NCBI RefSeq assembly: GCF_015351475.1
Contig: NZ_JADKPR010000026.1
Coordinates: 1 to 64,000 of the forward strand
DNA length: 64,000 nt
Origin: Flavobacterium sp. HJJ
Lineage (GTDB): Bacteria; Bacteroidota; Bacteroidia; Flavobacteriales; Flavobacteriaceae
Direction of reading: 5' to 3'
The position numbers and the translations under genes were made by a program. Every line of letters begins with the position of its first letter. Within the stretch, counting starts at the first letter, position 1. Of this stretch, positions 33,079 to 41,566 are shown one piece after another. A model generated the notes under the pieces. The model did no database searches. It had not been told where the DNA came from and saw nothing but the letters and a program-made list of their open reading frames with translations.

Positions 33079-35320
33079 TTTTTACAAGGGAATCGCATGT
33101 GGTTATTCGCCTTATGGTGAGGATATTCGGTATTGTTTGTTAAGACCCGAATATTTCAAATATTCACACTATAAGGCATTTTACTATAATGCTAATCTAT
33201 GGGGATTTGATTATGATCTAAATCCAAATAGTTACAAAACTAGTGTGGAAGCCAATATTTTGGATTGGTATAATTTTGCCAATAGAAAGGTTAGTATTGA
33301 ATCTATTGAAGATTTTAATAACAATTTGACGCTGACTGATATTAACCCCAAATGCAATAATGATTTTATCCAATATCTTTATAAAAACAATAAAAAAGAT
33401 GCGATTGCCTATTTGAAAACAGCAAAGAACTGTGAAATCATTAATGGTTTTTTCGAACAGGATGTTTGGGAAAGAAATGAGGCTGTGAATACAAATAAGA
33501 GAGGTGATTTTCTGGATAAATTAGTTAGAATTACACAACAAGAACACAATCCCTATTTTAAACGCAAATATGCTTTTTTGACGACGCGACTGGCTTATTA
33601 TTCTGGAAAAACGGATGTTATAAAAACTGTTTTTGAGGATAATTTCAATGGAAACAAAAAAGATTATCTATATTATTGGAGTTTGTTTTTCTATAATTTT
33701 ACAAAATCAGGTGGTGAATCTATGCTGAATACAGCTAACTTAATGGCTGACAGTCCTGAAAAAACATACGCTAGTTATTATTATTTTCACGATGGATTTA
33801 AAATTTCAGAAGCTTTAAAGCTTGCCAGAAGCAAAGAGGAAATTGCTAATGTTTATGCGTATGCTTCTGTTCAAAAAGTAGATAAGAATCTAGATTATCT
33901 AAAAGAAATTTATAAAAATAATCCAAAATCAGAGATTCTTGGTTTTTTGCTTTTGCGCGAGATAAATAAAATTGAAGATTGGGTTTATACACCTTATTAT
34001 TCCAATTATTCGCCTTCAACGCAATTTGATTATTGGAGTGAAGATAATGATAAAATTACTACTGAAATATTAAGAGACCGTTCTGAAAAAGACCGATTCT
34101 ATGCTCTGGAAGTTTTGGATTTTGTAGAATCAATTGATTTGAAAGCGATACAAAACCCTTTGGTTTGGGAAGCTTCTCAAATTAATCTGCTGTTTATGAC
34201 CCGAAAATATGATGATTGTTTACAACAAATAGCTTCATTTGAAAAAAAGTTTAAAAACGATAAGTCTTTAGAAGAGATTGAAAAAATAAAAGCACTTTGT
34301 ATTACGGCGAATCAAGAAAATGGGAAAGCAATTATCAAGCCTGAGATCCAAAATGTGATTTTGAAATACAAAAAAGACGAGCGTTTTATTTTTGCTTTGG
34401 GAAGAGAATTGGAATTTAAAGGAAATATTACTGATGGAATTGCTTTGATCTCCTTATTGGAATCAAATTTTGATAATGGTTATGATATTAGCGATGTTGA
34501 ATGGCAAGGCAACCGCATCCAGACCTCGGGGAATTTGGAAGTGTTTTATACTTATTTTGACTATTTGGATTTTGTTTATTCGGCTAAGGATCTACAGACT
34601 ATTGTCAATAAATTGAAAACAGGAAATTTAAGCCAATTCGAAAAAGCTATTTATGCCAAATTGCTTAAGGATAGAGATTATTTGAAGGATTTGTTGGGAA
34701 CAAAATACATTCGGGAAAATCAATTGGGTAATGCTTTAATTACTTTTAAATCAATAGATGAAAGATACTGGGAAGATAATTACAATGCTTGGGAAAGAGG
34801 GAATTATGGCGAAGATTATACTTTTGACCAGAATCCGTTTTATGATTTTAAATATACTGAAAACTTTATTGAACATAAAGAAAGGTTTTTTGTTACCAAA
34901 CTTTCCATCACTGAACATTTGATAAAATACACTAATCTAGCCAATAATCCGAAAATCAAAGATAGAGATTATTACTATTTTCTTTTGGCAAACTGTTATT
35001 ACAATATGTCAGATTATGGTAATTCATGGATGATGCGCCGTTATTCCAGCAGTACTTCTTATTTTGACCAAAACTATGAAAATGAGTCCTATATAGACGA
35101 AATAGAATATCGAAATAAACTCAAGGCAGTAGCCTATTACAGATTAGCTTTTCAAAATGCCAAAACAGCAAAATTCAAAGCGCTTTGTCTGAGGATGATG
35201 GATTATGCAGAAGAGAATGTATATAGTGATTCAAAAAGGGTTGCCACACAATTTCCGGAATATAGTGGTGATTTGTCGGGTTGTGAAAATCTAGCAGACT
35301 ATTTTAAATCCAGAAGGTAA
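33038..35320 (+). CDS. Large exported protein of unknown function
   Basis: This 760-residue protein has signal peptide MKRFLVFIVLLVSSFYKGIAC. The remainder is Tyr-, Asn- and Lys-rich and mainly helical, with repeated hairpins that resemble degenerate TPRs (for example near 260-330 and 380-450), and few hydrophobic segments. I do not recognise the family. The start inside the upstream lipoprotein gene gives the signal peptide. The two genes lie between copies 1 and 2 of the AATCCCAATTCTGA terminator and form a unit of their own. A periplasmic partner of the lipoprotein is likely. Confidence 0.65.
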   Translation: MKRFLVFIVLLVSSFYKGIACGYSPYGEDIRYCLLRPEYFKYSHYKAFYYNANLWGFDYDLNPNSYKTSVEANILDWYNFANRKVSIESIEDFNNNLTLTDINPKCNNDFIQYLYKNNKKDAIAYLKTAKNCEIINGFFEQDVWERNEAVNTNKRGDFLDKLVRITQQEHNPYFKRKYAFLTTRLAYYSGKTDVIKTVFEDNFNGNKKDYLYYWSLFFYNFTKSGGESMLNTANLMADSPEKTYASYYYFHDGFKISEALKLARSKEEIANVYAYASVQKVDKNLDYLKEIYKNNPKSEILGFLLLREINKIEDWVYTPYYSNYSPSTQFDYWSEDNDKITTEILRDRSEKDRFYALEVLDFVESIDLKAIQNPLVWEASQINLLFMTRKYDDCLQQIASFEKKFKNDKSLEEIEKIKALCITANQENGKAIIKPEIQNVILKYKKDERFIFALGRELEFKGNITDGIALISLLESNFDNGYDISDVEWQGNRIQTSGNLEVFYTYFDYLDFVYSAKDLQTIVNKLKTGNLSQFEKAIYAKLLKDRDYLKDLLGTKYIRENQLGNALITFKSIDERYWEDNYNAWERGNYGEDYTFDQNPFYDFKYTENFIEHKERFFVTKLSITEHLIKYTNLANNPKIKDRDYYYFLLANCYYNMSDYGNSWMMRRYSSSTSYFDQNYENESYIDEIEYRNKLKAVAYYRLAFQNAKTAKFKALCLRMMDYAEENVYSDSKRVATQFPEYSGDLSGCENLADYFKSRR

Positions 35321-35322
35321 AA

Positions 35323-35357
35323 AAATCCCAATTCTGAAATTTTTCGGAATTGGGATT
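35323..35357. terminator. Bidirectional terminator, hairpin family copy 2
   Basis: AATCCCAATTC pairs with GAATTGGGATT, with A and T runs on both sides. It sits between the convergent unknown gene and the toxin gene. Confidence 0.85.
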
Positions 35358-35359
35358 TT

Positions 35360-35641
35360 TTATTTGTCGGAGTAATGTCCCATTGCTGAAACTACATAAA
35401 CTGTGACGATATCTTCATCAACTTTATAAACCAATCGGTCTTTTTGATTTATTCTTCTTGACCAATAATCACTAAATTGATGTTTTAGTTTTTCGGGTTT
35501 ACCAATTCCTTGATAGGGTGTGTTCTCAAGTTCAAGTATTATTTTTCGAATAGTGTTTATGTTTGATTTATTGCCGGATTTAAAATGTTTAGCCAAATCT
35601 TTTTCGGCTTCTTGGGTTATTTCAATCCTAAACTTCCCCAT
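35360..35641 (-). CDS. yoeB: YoeB-type mRNA interferase toxin
   Basis: This 93-residue RelE-superfamily toxin should cut mRNA in the ribosomal A site. It shares the typical YoeB run: YQGIGKPEKLKH, then YWSRRINQKDRLVYKV, and the C-terminal HY (in MGHYSDK). The catalytic Glu (in PEKL), Arg (RLVY) and His/Tyr residues are all present. Its start lies 25 bases inside the antitoxin gene, the usual order for this family. Confidence 0.9.
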   Translation of the reverse strand: MGKFRIEITQEAEKDLAKHFKSGNKSNINTIRKIILELENTPYQGIGKPEKLKHQFSDYWSRRINQKDRLVYKVDEDIVTVYVVSAMGHYSDK

Positions 35642-35838
35642 ACATCATTCGGATCAATAGTTTTGGTTTTTCCCTCTTTTATGTTTTTTTCGGCCTTCAT
35701 TATTTTTTCAACAAATTCAGGGGCGTATGTGCTTTCTTCATTTATTTCCACACCTTTATTTGTAAGCGATAATAATTTTGCCAGTTCAAGCAATGCTTTG
35801 CCTGCCTTTGTACGCTCATTAATGGTTATGGTTGTCAT
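35617..35838 (-). CDS. Antitoxin of the YoeB pair
   Basis: This 73-residue small acidic protein is directly upstream of and overlaps the toxin gene. The N-terminus MTTITINERTKAGKALLELAK looks like the DUF2683-type antitoxins common in Bacteroidota, with the C-terminal half probably wrapping the toxin. It likely binds the dyad at its own promoter for autoregulation. Confidence 0.85.
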   Translation of the reverse strand: MTTITINERTKAGKALLELAKLLSLTNKGVEINEESTYAPEFVEKIMKAEKNIKEGKTKTIDPNDVWGSLGLK

Positions 35839-35859
35839 GGTTTTATTTTTTGATAATTA

Positions 35860-35897
35860 CAAAGATACAAAAAAAATTTGTCCAGATTTTGGACAAA
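35860..35897 (-). promoter_or_regulatory. Toxin-antitoxin promoter with operator dyad
   Basis: TATCTTTG on the minus strand (35860-35867) is a perfect -7 element 22 bases before the antitoxin ATG. Immediately upstream lies a 7-bp inverted repeat, TTTGTCC and GGACAAA spaced by seven bases (35877-35897), over the -33 region. This is the expected place for an autoregulatory site. Confidence 0.65.
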
Positions 35898-35918
35898 ACT
35901 TTTTCCACTTTAAAAGAA

Positions 35919-35957
35919 AATCCCAATTCTGATACTATTTCAGAATTGGGATTTTTT
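35919..35957. terminator. Terminator, hairpin family copy 3
   Basis: AATCCCAATTCTGA pairs with TCAGAATTGGGATT. It serves the HIT gene on the minus strand, ending six bases before its stop. Confidence 0.8.
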
Positions 35958-35962
35958 ATGTT

Positions 35963-36388
35963 TTACAAATTCGCTTTAATTTTTTCGATTACCTCGGTAT
36001 ATTCGGCATCGGTTAAATACGTTTTCTGTGGGTTCATTTCGAATACCGTTCCAAAGGCGTAACCTTCTTTGTATTTTGGTACGATGTGAACGTGCAGGTG
36101 GGATAAAGTGTCGCTATAGGCACCATAATTAACTTTGTCTGGATTAAAAGCTTTTGCAATTGCTCTTCCAACATTGGCAACATCTTCAAAGAATAAATTG
36201 CGCTGTTCGTCGCTTAACTCATAAAGCTCAACACCATGATCTTTATAAACTACGTTACATCGTCCAGAATACGATTGTTCTTTGAAAAGGAAAAGCTGTG
36301 ATACTTTTAAATCGCCTATTTTAATCATTAATTGGTTTAAAGTGTCATTGTTTTGGCAATACAGGCATTCTGAAACTGGAGATGGCAT
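35963..36388 (-). CDS. HIT family protein
   Basis: This 141-residue histidine-triad nucleotide hydrolase or transferase has the catalytic HLHVHIVPKY (H97, H99, H101) and an N-terminal CLYC pair (C8, C11) as in zinc-binding HIT members. The start MPSPVSECLYC is preferred over one 23 codons upstream, which would add an unrelated hydrophobic tail. A weak promoter box (TACTTTTA, minus strand) is at 36431-36438. Substrate unknown. Confidence 0.88.
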   Translation of the reverse strand: MPSPVSECLYCQNNDTLNQLMIKIGDLKVSQLFLFKEQSYSGRCNVVYKDHGVELYELSDEQRNLFFEDVANVGRAIAKAFNPDKVNYGAYSDTLSHLHVHIVPKYKEGYAFGTVFEMNPQKTYLTDAEYTEVIEKIKANL

Positions 36389-36467
36389 ATTTATTTTGGG
36401 TTTGTTAGTTAAATTTAAAATGAATCCTGTAAAAGTAGTTCTTATTCTTAAAAACAAAAACTTTTTC

Positions 36468-36505
36468 TGTATTTCAAAATGATGAAAGGAACAGAAAAAG
36501 TTTTG
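36468..36505 (-). terminator. Terminator of the siderophore receptor gene
   Basis: AACTTTTTCTGT pairs with ACAGAAAAAGTT across a 10-base loop; on the minus strand a T-rich tail follows. Confidence 0.65.
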
Positions 36506-36539
36506 AAAAAAAAATAAAAAGCTTAACTAACAGTATTTT

Positions 36540-38804
36540 TTAAAATTTGTATTTTAAACTTGCCATTACTTGGCGGGGAGCAATTGGGTTTATACTGTAA
36601 TTTTCGTGTACCGTATAATTCAGCTCGTTTGTAATGTTTGATAATTTAACTAATGCAGACCATTTTTTCCAAGTATAACCAGTTGAAACATCAATAGTTG
36701 TGTATGCATCGATAGGGAATTCTCTATGGTTTATTCCATCAGGTTTAGTGCTGTCGTATTGGTCATTCCAGCCTCCTAAACGGTCACCGATATAGTTTCC
36801 AATAGCTCCGAATGACATTCCTTTTAATATACCGCTTGGCAATGTATAGAAGAAACTTAAATTGGCTGTATTTGCAGGAGTTCTTACCAAACGGTCTCCT
36901 TCGATGTTACTTCCGTTTAAACCAGATGTTTTAACATAACGCATGTCGTTATAACTATATCCAGCAATGATGCTTAAACCTTCAATTGGTCTGGCTGTAA
37001 TATCTACTTCTACACCTTTACTTTTAGTTTCACCATTTAAAGTTTTGATGTTAGTGTTAGAGTTTGGATTTCCATTTGCATCAAATTCGGCTGTCTGTGC
37101 TAAATTGCTATTGGTAATCTGATAAACAGTAACATTTGTGCTAAATACTCCTTTCCAGAAATCTTTTTTGATACCTGCCTCATATTGGTCAATGATTGAA
37201 GGCTCAATTGGCTGTCCATCTACAGTTGTTCCTGTATTTGGTGTAAACGAGTTAGAATAACTAGCAAATAATGACATGTCTTTTGTAGGCTGATATACTA
37301 ATCCAACTTTTGGTGAAAAAGCATTATCTAATTTTTTAGGAGCTGTACTAGGAACTCCATCCTGTGGGTTTCCTGCACCTGTAGCTGTTTCTTTGTAAGT
37401 AGTAGCTTCAGCTTCCTGCCAAGACCAGCGAAGACCAGCTAGTACTTTAATTTTTTCGGTAACAGAAATCAAATCTTGAAAATAGGCTCCAAAACGATTA
37501 GTTTTTGTGTCTACTATTTGAGTTGCTCTGGCATTTGGTTCGTCATTTCTTTGAGTGCTAGGATCAAAAGTATAAAGATTGATAGTATCATAAGTTGTTG
37601 ATGGAAATGCATAAGTATATGCTGTAGCAAATGAGTTTTCCCAATCAGCACCTGTAAATAACTGGTGTTTGATACTTCCTGTATTGAAAGTTCCCTGTAA
37701 ACTTAATTGTTCCCCAAGTATTTCTTCTAAGTTTTTATTTTGTACCAATCCTCTAGCCCAATCACCGTTTGCTTTTACACCAGTTAATTGGTTGGTAGAT
37801 TTTGATGTTCTGTCATAATTTTGGAAAGAAGAATTGAAATTCAATTTCCAGTTTTTGTTAAAATCATGGTTTAATAAGGCAGAAGCACTAGAAGATTTTG
37901 TTTTTCCAGTAGACCAAAGTGATCCGTAAAAGTTATTACGCGGTACATCAACAATTGTAGAAGTTGTCGTAGTTGTAATAGCTCCTGTTCCAAAGTCCGG
38001 TGTCCAATCGGCATCCAGATAATCTCCCTGAACCGTTATTTGGGTTTTGTCACTTACATTAAAAAGTAAAGACGGGTTAACATAAAAACGTTCATTTTTT
38101 ACCACATCTCTATAACTTTCTGAATTTTCGTAAGAACCATTAATTCTGTAAGCTATGAATTTATTTAAAGGACCATAGAAATCTATAGATGGCTTGTAGT
38201 AAGCATAACTTCCGGCCTGCATTGAAATTTCTCCGCCACTTTTGAAAGATGGGGTTTTTGTTACTAAGTTTAAGATTCCTCCCGGGGCAACGTTTCCGTA
38301 TAATAAAGCAGAGCCGCCTTTAAGAAACTCAACTTTATCCAATCCTGAAACATCAGGGATTGAACCTGCATTGTAGCGGAAGCCATTTTTAAACATATTG
38401 TTGGCCGTCATGTCATATCCTCTTGAGAAAAATGATTCCTGAGCACCCCCGCGTGCAGAACCTACATAAACACCATTGGCGTTTTTTAATACTTCGCTTA
38501 AGCGGATGGCCTGCTGCTGTTCGATAACTTCTCCTCCAATTACCTGTACACTTTGAGGTGTATCCATTGGTTTTAATCCAGAACGTAAAGCGGTTACTGG
38601 TTTTGGCTGTTTATTTCCAGTTACTATAACTTCTTTTAATTGCTGGCCTTTTTTCTTTACTGTATCATTAACTGATTTTATACTGTCGGAAGCAAAATAG
38701 TAAAGGCTGTTATCTTTTGTGCTGTTTGAATTACTTGCAACGTCTTGGGCTTGACTGTTTAGACAGAATGCTAAGAGCGTTAGGGGGAGAAAAATATATT
38801 TCAT
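36540..38804 (-). CDS. TonB-dependent siderophore receptor
   Basis: This 754-residue outer-membrane receptor has a signal peptide ending QAQ at 20, a plug domain (about 65-215, with TPQSVQVIGGEVI and LSEVLKNANGVYVGSARGG) and a 22-strand barrel ending LKYKF. It lacks the carboxypeptidase-D-like N-terminal domain of the other receptors here, so it is a different subfamily, closer to FhuE/FpvA-like siderophore receptors. It is expressed alone from a promoter covered by a perfect TATTTAGACTAAATA dyad, so iron control is likely. The ligand is not known. Confidence 0.9.
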   Translation of the reverse strand: MKYIFLPLTLLAFCLNSQAQDVASNSNSTKDNSLYYFASDSIKSVNDTVKKKGQQLKEVIVTGNKQPKPVTALRSGLKPMDTPQSVQVIGGEVIEQQQAIRLSEVLKNANGVYVGSARGGAQESFFSRGYDMTANNMFKNGFRYNAGSIPDVSGLDKVEFLKGGSALLYGNVAPGGILNLVTKTPSFKSGGEISMQAGSYAYYKPSIDFYGPLNKFIAYRINGSYENSESYRDVVKNERFYVNPSLLFNVSDKTQITVQGDYLDADWTPDFGTGAITTTTTSTIVDVPRNNFYGSLWSTGKTKSSSASALLNHDFNKNWKLNFNSSFQNYDRTSKSTNQLTGVKANGDWARGLVQNKNLEEILGEQLSLQGTFNTGSIKHQLFTGADWENSFATAYTYAFPSTTYDTINLYTFDPSTQRNDEPNARATQIVDTKTNRFGAYFQDLISVTEKIKVLAGLRWSWQEAEATTYKETATGAGNPQDGVPSTAPKKLDNAFSPKVGLVYQPTKDMSLFASYSNSFTPNTGTTVDGQPIEPSIIDQYEAGIKKDFWKGVFSTNVTVYQITNSNLAQTAEFDANGNPNSNTNIKTLNGETKSKGVEVDITARPIEGLSIIAGYSYNDMRYVKTSGLNGSNIEGDRLVRTPANTANLSFFYTLPSGILKGMSFGAIGNYIGDRLGGWNDQYDSTKPDGINHREFPIDAYTTIDVSTGYTWKKWSALVKLSNITNELNYTVHENYSINPIAPRQVMASLKYKF

Positions 38805-38837
38805 GTCTTTTATTTGGAATAATTAAAAATAACAGTG

Positions 38838-38885
38838 CAAATATAAAACCTAAATTTAGATGTGACAACTTATTTAGACTAAATA
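38838..38885 (-). promoter_or_regulatory. Promoter and putative iron operator of the siderophore receptor
   Basis: A perfect -7 box (TATATTTG on the minus strand, 38838-38845) lies 34 bases before the ATG. CTAAATTTAG (38850-38859) sits just upstream, and the perfect 15-bp dyad TATTTAGACTAAATA (38871-38885) covers the -33 region. This placement suits repression. The motif shares TATTTAGA with sites at the other receptor genes. Confidence 0.65.
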
Positions 38886-39001
38886 TTAATAATATTTTAA
38901 TAAGTTTTTAACTATTTGAAATTCAGTTTTTTAATTGTATTTTTCTATGTATTTTTGAATTTATTTGAAGTCTTTTTAGAATGAAATCAGCCATTTTGAA
39001 G

Positions 39002-39032
39002 CTTTTGAAGGGAGAAAAAACCTCCTTCAAAA
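39002..39032 (-). terminator. Hairpin after the hydrolase operon
   Basis: CTTTTGAAGG pairs with CCTTCAAAAG about 55 bases after the hydrolase stop. No clear T run follows, so termination is uncertain. Confidence 0.45.
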
Positions 39033-39087
39033 GACTAATGATAATTTTTTTCATTTTGTTTTTTTGTTAAAAAAGGCTTCCAAATTT

Positions 39088-40266
39088 TTATTTTACTTCT
39101 AAGAGTCTTTTAGCTTCTATGTTATTTGGCGAAAACTGTATTGCTTTTTCATAGGAAAGTCTGGCTTGTGATTTTTCTCCTTTATTTTCATAAGCTTTGC
39201 CAAGACTTAAATAGACATTACTGCTGTTCGGATAATACTTTTTTGTCATCATAAAAAAAGCCAGTGCGGCATCAGTTTGCTTTTTTTCAAGACAAAAGTT
39301 TCCCATCCAATCCAGATAGCTTTCTGTTGGAAAAAATGTAAAACCGGTTTGTTTCGAAAGTTTTGCGAACTGCTGTTCTACTAAAGCTGGATTTTGAACT
39401 GCTTCTTTTACCTGTACCAAATGCTCTTTGAAAATAAACCGCAAACCGTCATATTCAGCCGGAATGGGTATCGTTCCGTGGTCCTCGTTTTCATAATATT
39501 TAAATGCCCAGCGGAGATTTTTAGGGTCTTTAGAAGTTAATAGTTTTTCAAATTTTCTGATTCCTCTTGCCATATCGGTTGTTGTGTCCTGCGGGATACT
39601 TATTTTATTGGCCATAGCCACATAAATACTGCGGTTTTCAAAATCCTTTTTGTTGAAAATGGAATCCGTTTTTTTGATCATGATTTCATTATCCCACCAA
39701 AGACTTGGATCTATAATAGTGTATGCATTGAACAGTTTGGTATGATGCAGCAGAATGTTTACAGCTGTCAGTCCGCCAAAAGAATGTCCGTTCAATATAT
39801 TATAGCCAGATGTTCTGTAATGGGAATCGATGTAAGGATGCAGTTCAGTTTCCAAAAAGGAAATGAAATTTTTATTACCGCAGCTCTGCTGAAAAAACTT
39901 TTTATCTTTATCAAAAAAAGCCTGTCGGTTACCTTCCGTCGGCGTTAAATCTCGTGTACGGTTGGTATTGGTAATTCCTACGACAATCATTTGCGGAATC
40001 ACAGCATAAGGTCCTTTTGCTAATGACTGCTGAATTCCTGTAAACGAATGGAAATTGTTCTCGGCATCTAATAAATAAACGACAGGATACTTTGCAGGCG
40101 CAAATTTTTTATTGTTGTAATCAGGTGGGAGATAAATCCAAAATTCGCGTTCTTCGTTTAAGGTTTTGGAAAAAATATGATGTTTGCTTCCAATATTTAT
40201 GCTATCCTGCGAAAATGAATTTGTTAAATAAAATAGAAGGAATAGAAAGGAAAATATTTTTTTCAT
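39088..40266 (-). CDS. Esterase-D/Fes-like alpha/beta hydrolase with TPR tail
   Basis: This 392-residue exported hydrolase has a signal peptide (ending NSFSQ), an esterase domain (about 22-280) with nucleophile Ser in GHSFGG and a likely catalytic His in EDHGTIPIP, and two to three TPRs (about 310-392, LSLGKAYENKGEKSQARLSYEKAI). Related enzymes hydrolyse ester bonds of catecholate siderophores. It is last in the operon receptor - PepSY - hydrolase, which supports such a role in the periplasm. Other ester substrates are possible. Confidence 0.82.
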   Translation of the reverse strand: MKKIFSFLFLLFYLTNSFSQDSINIGSKHHIFSKTLNEEREFWIYLPPDYNNKKFAPAKYPVVYLLDAENNFHSFTGIQQSLAKGPYAVIPQMIVVGITNTNRTRDLTPTEGNRQAFFDKDKKFFQQSCGNKNFISFLETELHPYIDSHYRTSGYNILNGHSFGGLTAVNILLHHTKLFNAYTIIDPSLWWDNEIMIKKTDSIFNKKDFENRSIYVAMANKISIPQDTTTDMARGIRKFEKLLTSKDPKNLRWAFKYYENEDHGTIPIPAEYDGLRFIFKEHLVQVKEAVQNPALVEQQFAKLSKQTGFTFFPTESYLDWMGNFCLEKKQTDAALAFFMMTKKYYPNSSNVYLSLGKAYENKGEKSQARLSYEKAIQFSPNNIEAKRLLEVK

Positions 40267-40306
40267 TGTGATTTTTTTAATTGGTTTGTCAGGTGCTGTT
40301 TTAGCA

Positions 40307-41494
40307 CTATAATTGACTTTCGACTTTATGACTTGCAGCTTTCGACTTATTATTACGTCCGTACCAGATTATAAAGCCAGTAACGGGTAAGGCAGTACAA
40401 ATTAGTCCGATGAATAAAGTCAGTGTTTTTCCAATCCAGCCAGCCCAAAAACCAATATGAAGATTCATTGTCCAGTCATCGATTTCAAGACCGTTCATTA
40501 CTTTTACAGGGATTTCCATTTCCTGTCCTGTATAGCGGTTGATAGTGAAAGTTTTTCCGTTTTCGACACCTTTCAGTCCAATGTTTTTGGCGGTAACGGC
40601 ATATAAAGCGGTAATGCTGTCTTTTGTAGCAACTGATAATTTGACTTGTTCTATGCTTTCATCTTTCGAAAATAATTTTTGGATGATAGGATTTATCGGA
40701 GCAAATGTTTTGGTGCTGTCATATTCCGGTTTGATATCGCGAAATAAAGAATAGGCTTTTGGAGTTCCTCCCAATATTTTGTGAGTGGCATTGCCTAATG
40801 GTTTATTGACAATAATTAACCCTGTTATGGTTATTAGTAAAGCTGGCAATAAATTGTAAAAGCCGGGAACATTGTGCAAATCATAATTCAATCTCTTGAA
40901 GCTGGCTTTCCATTTTATGGCAAAACTTTGTTTTTTGGTTGACTTATTCCATTTTTTTGGCCACCAAAGAATAAGGCCGGTAATAAGTTCTATCAGGAAA
41001 ATCCAAACTGAAATTTCAACAATCAGATTACCGGATTTACCAAATGGGATGTGACCGCTGTGAATATGTGCAATAACATAGAAAAAATCATAAGCTTTGC
41101 CAGAATCCAGAACTTTGCCAGTGTAAGGATCAATCCATGAAAATTGTAAATCCCGTTCTTTGGTAGAAGAAGCTAGTTTGATGGTTCTTTCGGGATCTCT
41201 GTAAATGATGTAATAACTTGCTTTTCTTTCGGGGTTCTGCTGTTTGAATGCCTTTAGAATTTCTTCAGGTGAAAGTTTTTGCGCTTTTACTTCTGAAACA
41301 TATAATGAATCATAAGCCAAACCATCAATAATGTCATCACAATAAATGAATAAGACTCCTGTGAGCGCTACAATAAATACGATTATTCCGGAACTGAGAC
41401 CTAACCATAAATGAAGCCAATGATTGAGTCTGCTCCATTTGCTTTTCTGCTTGGATTTTTTTTCTGTTTGTTTTTTTTGAGGATTATTTGTCAT
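40307..41494 (-). CDS. PepSY membrane protein, likely ferric-siderophore reductase
   Basis: This 395-residue inner-membrane protein has four TM segments (about 29-51, 156-178, 212-230 and near 360-385) and PepSY domains between them. Conserved His residues lie in LNHWLHLW, HIHSGHIP, YDLHN and LHIGFW, candidate haem or metal ligands. Proteins of this family (for example FpvG) reduce iron from siderophores. The start MTNNPQ gives a normal cytoplasmic tail; the ATG ten codons upstream is less likely. It follows its receptor by about 70 bases and precedes the esterase. Confidence 0.8.
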   Translation of the reverse strand: MTNNPQKKQTEKKSKQKSKWSRLNHWLHLWLGLSSGIIVFIVALTGVLFIYCDDIIDGLAYDSLYVSEVKAQKLSPEEILKAFKQQNPERKASYYIIYRDPERTIKLASSTKERDLQFSWIDPYTGKVLDSGKAYDFFYVIAHIHSGHIPFGKSGNLIVEISVWIFLIELITGLILWWPKKWNKSTKKQSFAIKWKASFKRLNYDLHNVPGFYNLLPALLITITGLIIVNKPLGNATHKILGGTPKAYSLFRDIKPEYDSTKTFAPINPIIQKLFSKDESIEQVKLSVATKDSITALYAVTAKNIGLKGVENGKTFTINRYTGQEMEIPVKVMNGLEIDDWTMNLHIGFWAGWIGKTLTLFIGLICTALPVTGFIIWYGRNNKSKAASHKVESQL

Positions 41495-41566
41495 ACTGCA
41501 AAACGTAATAAAACAAGTTGTCAACCCTAATTATAAGGTTGACAGCTCGTTTAAAAATTGAAATAA

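Noticed and set aside
41519..41544. GTCAACC/GGTTGAC inverted repeat between receptor and PepSY genes as terminator
   Set aside because: Seven-pair stem without a T run on the minus strand; it could be a site or processing hairpin but termination is not supported.
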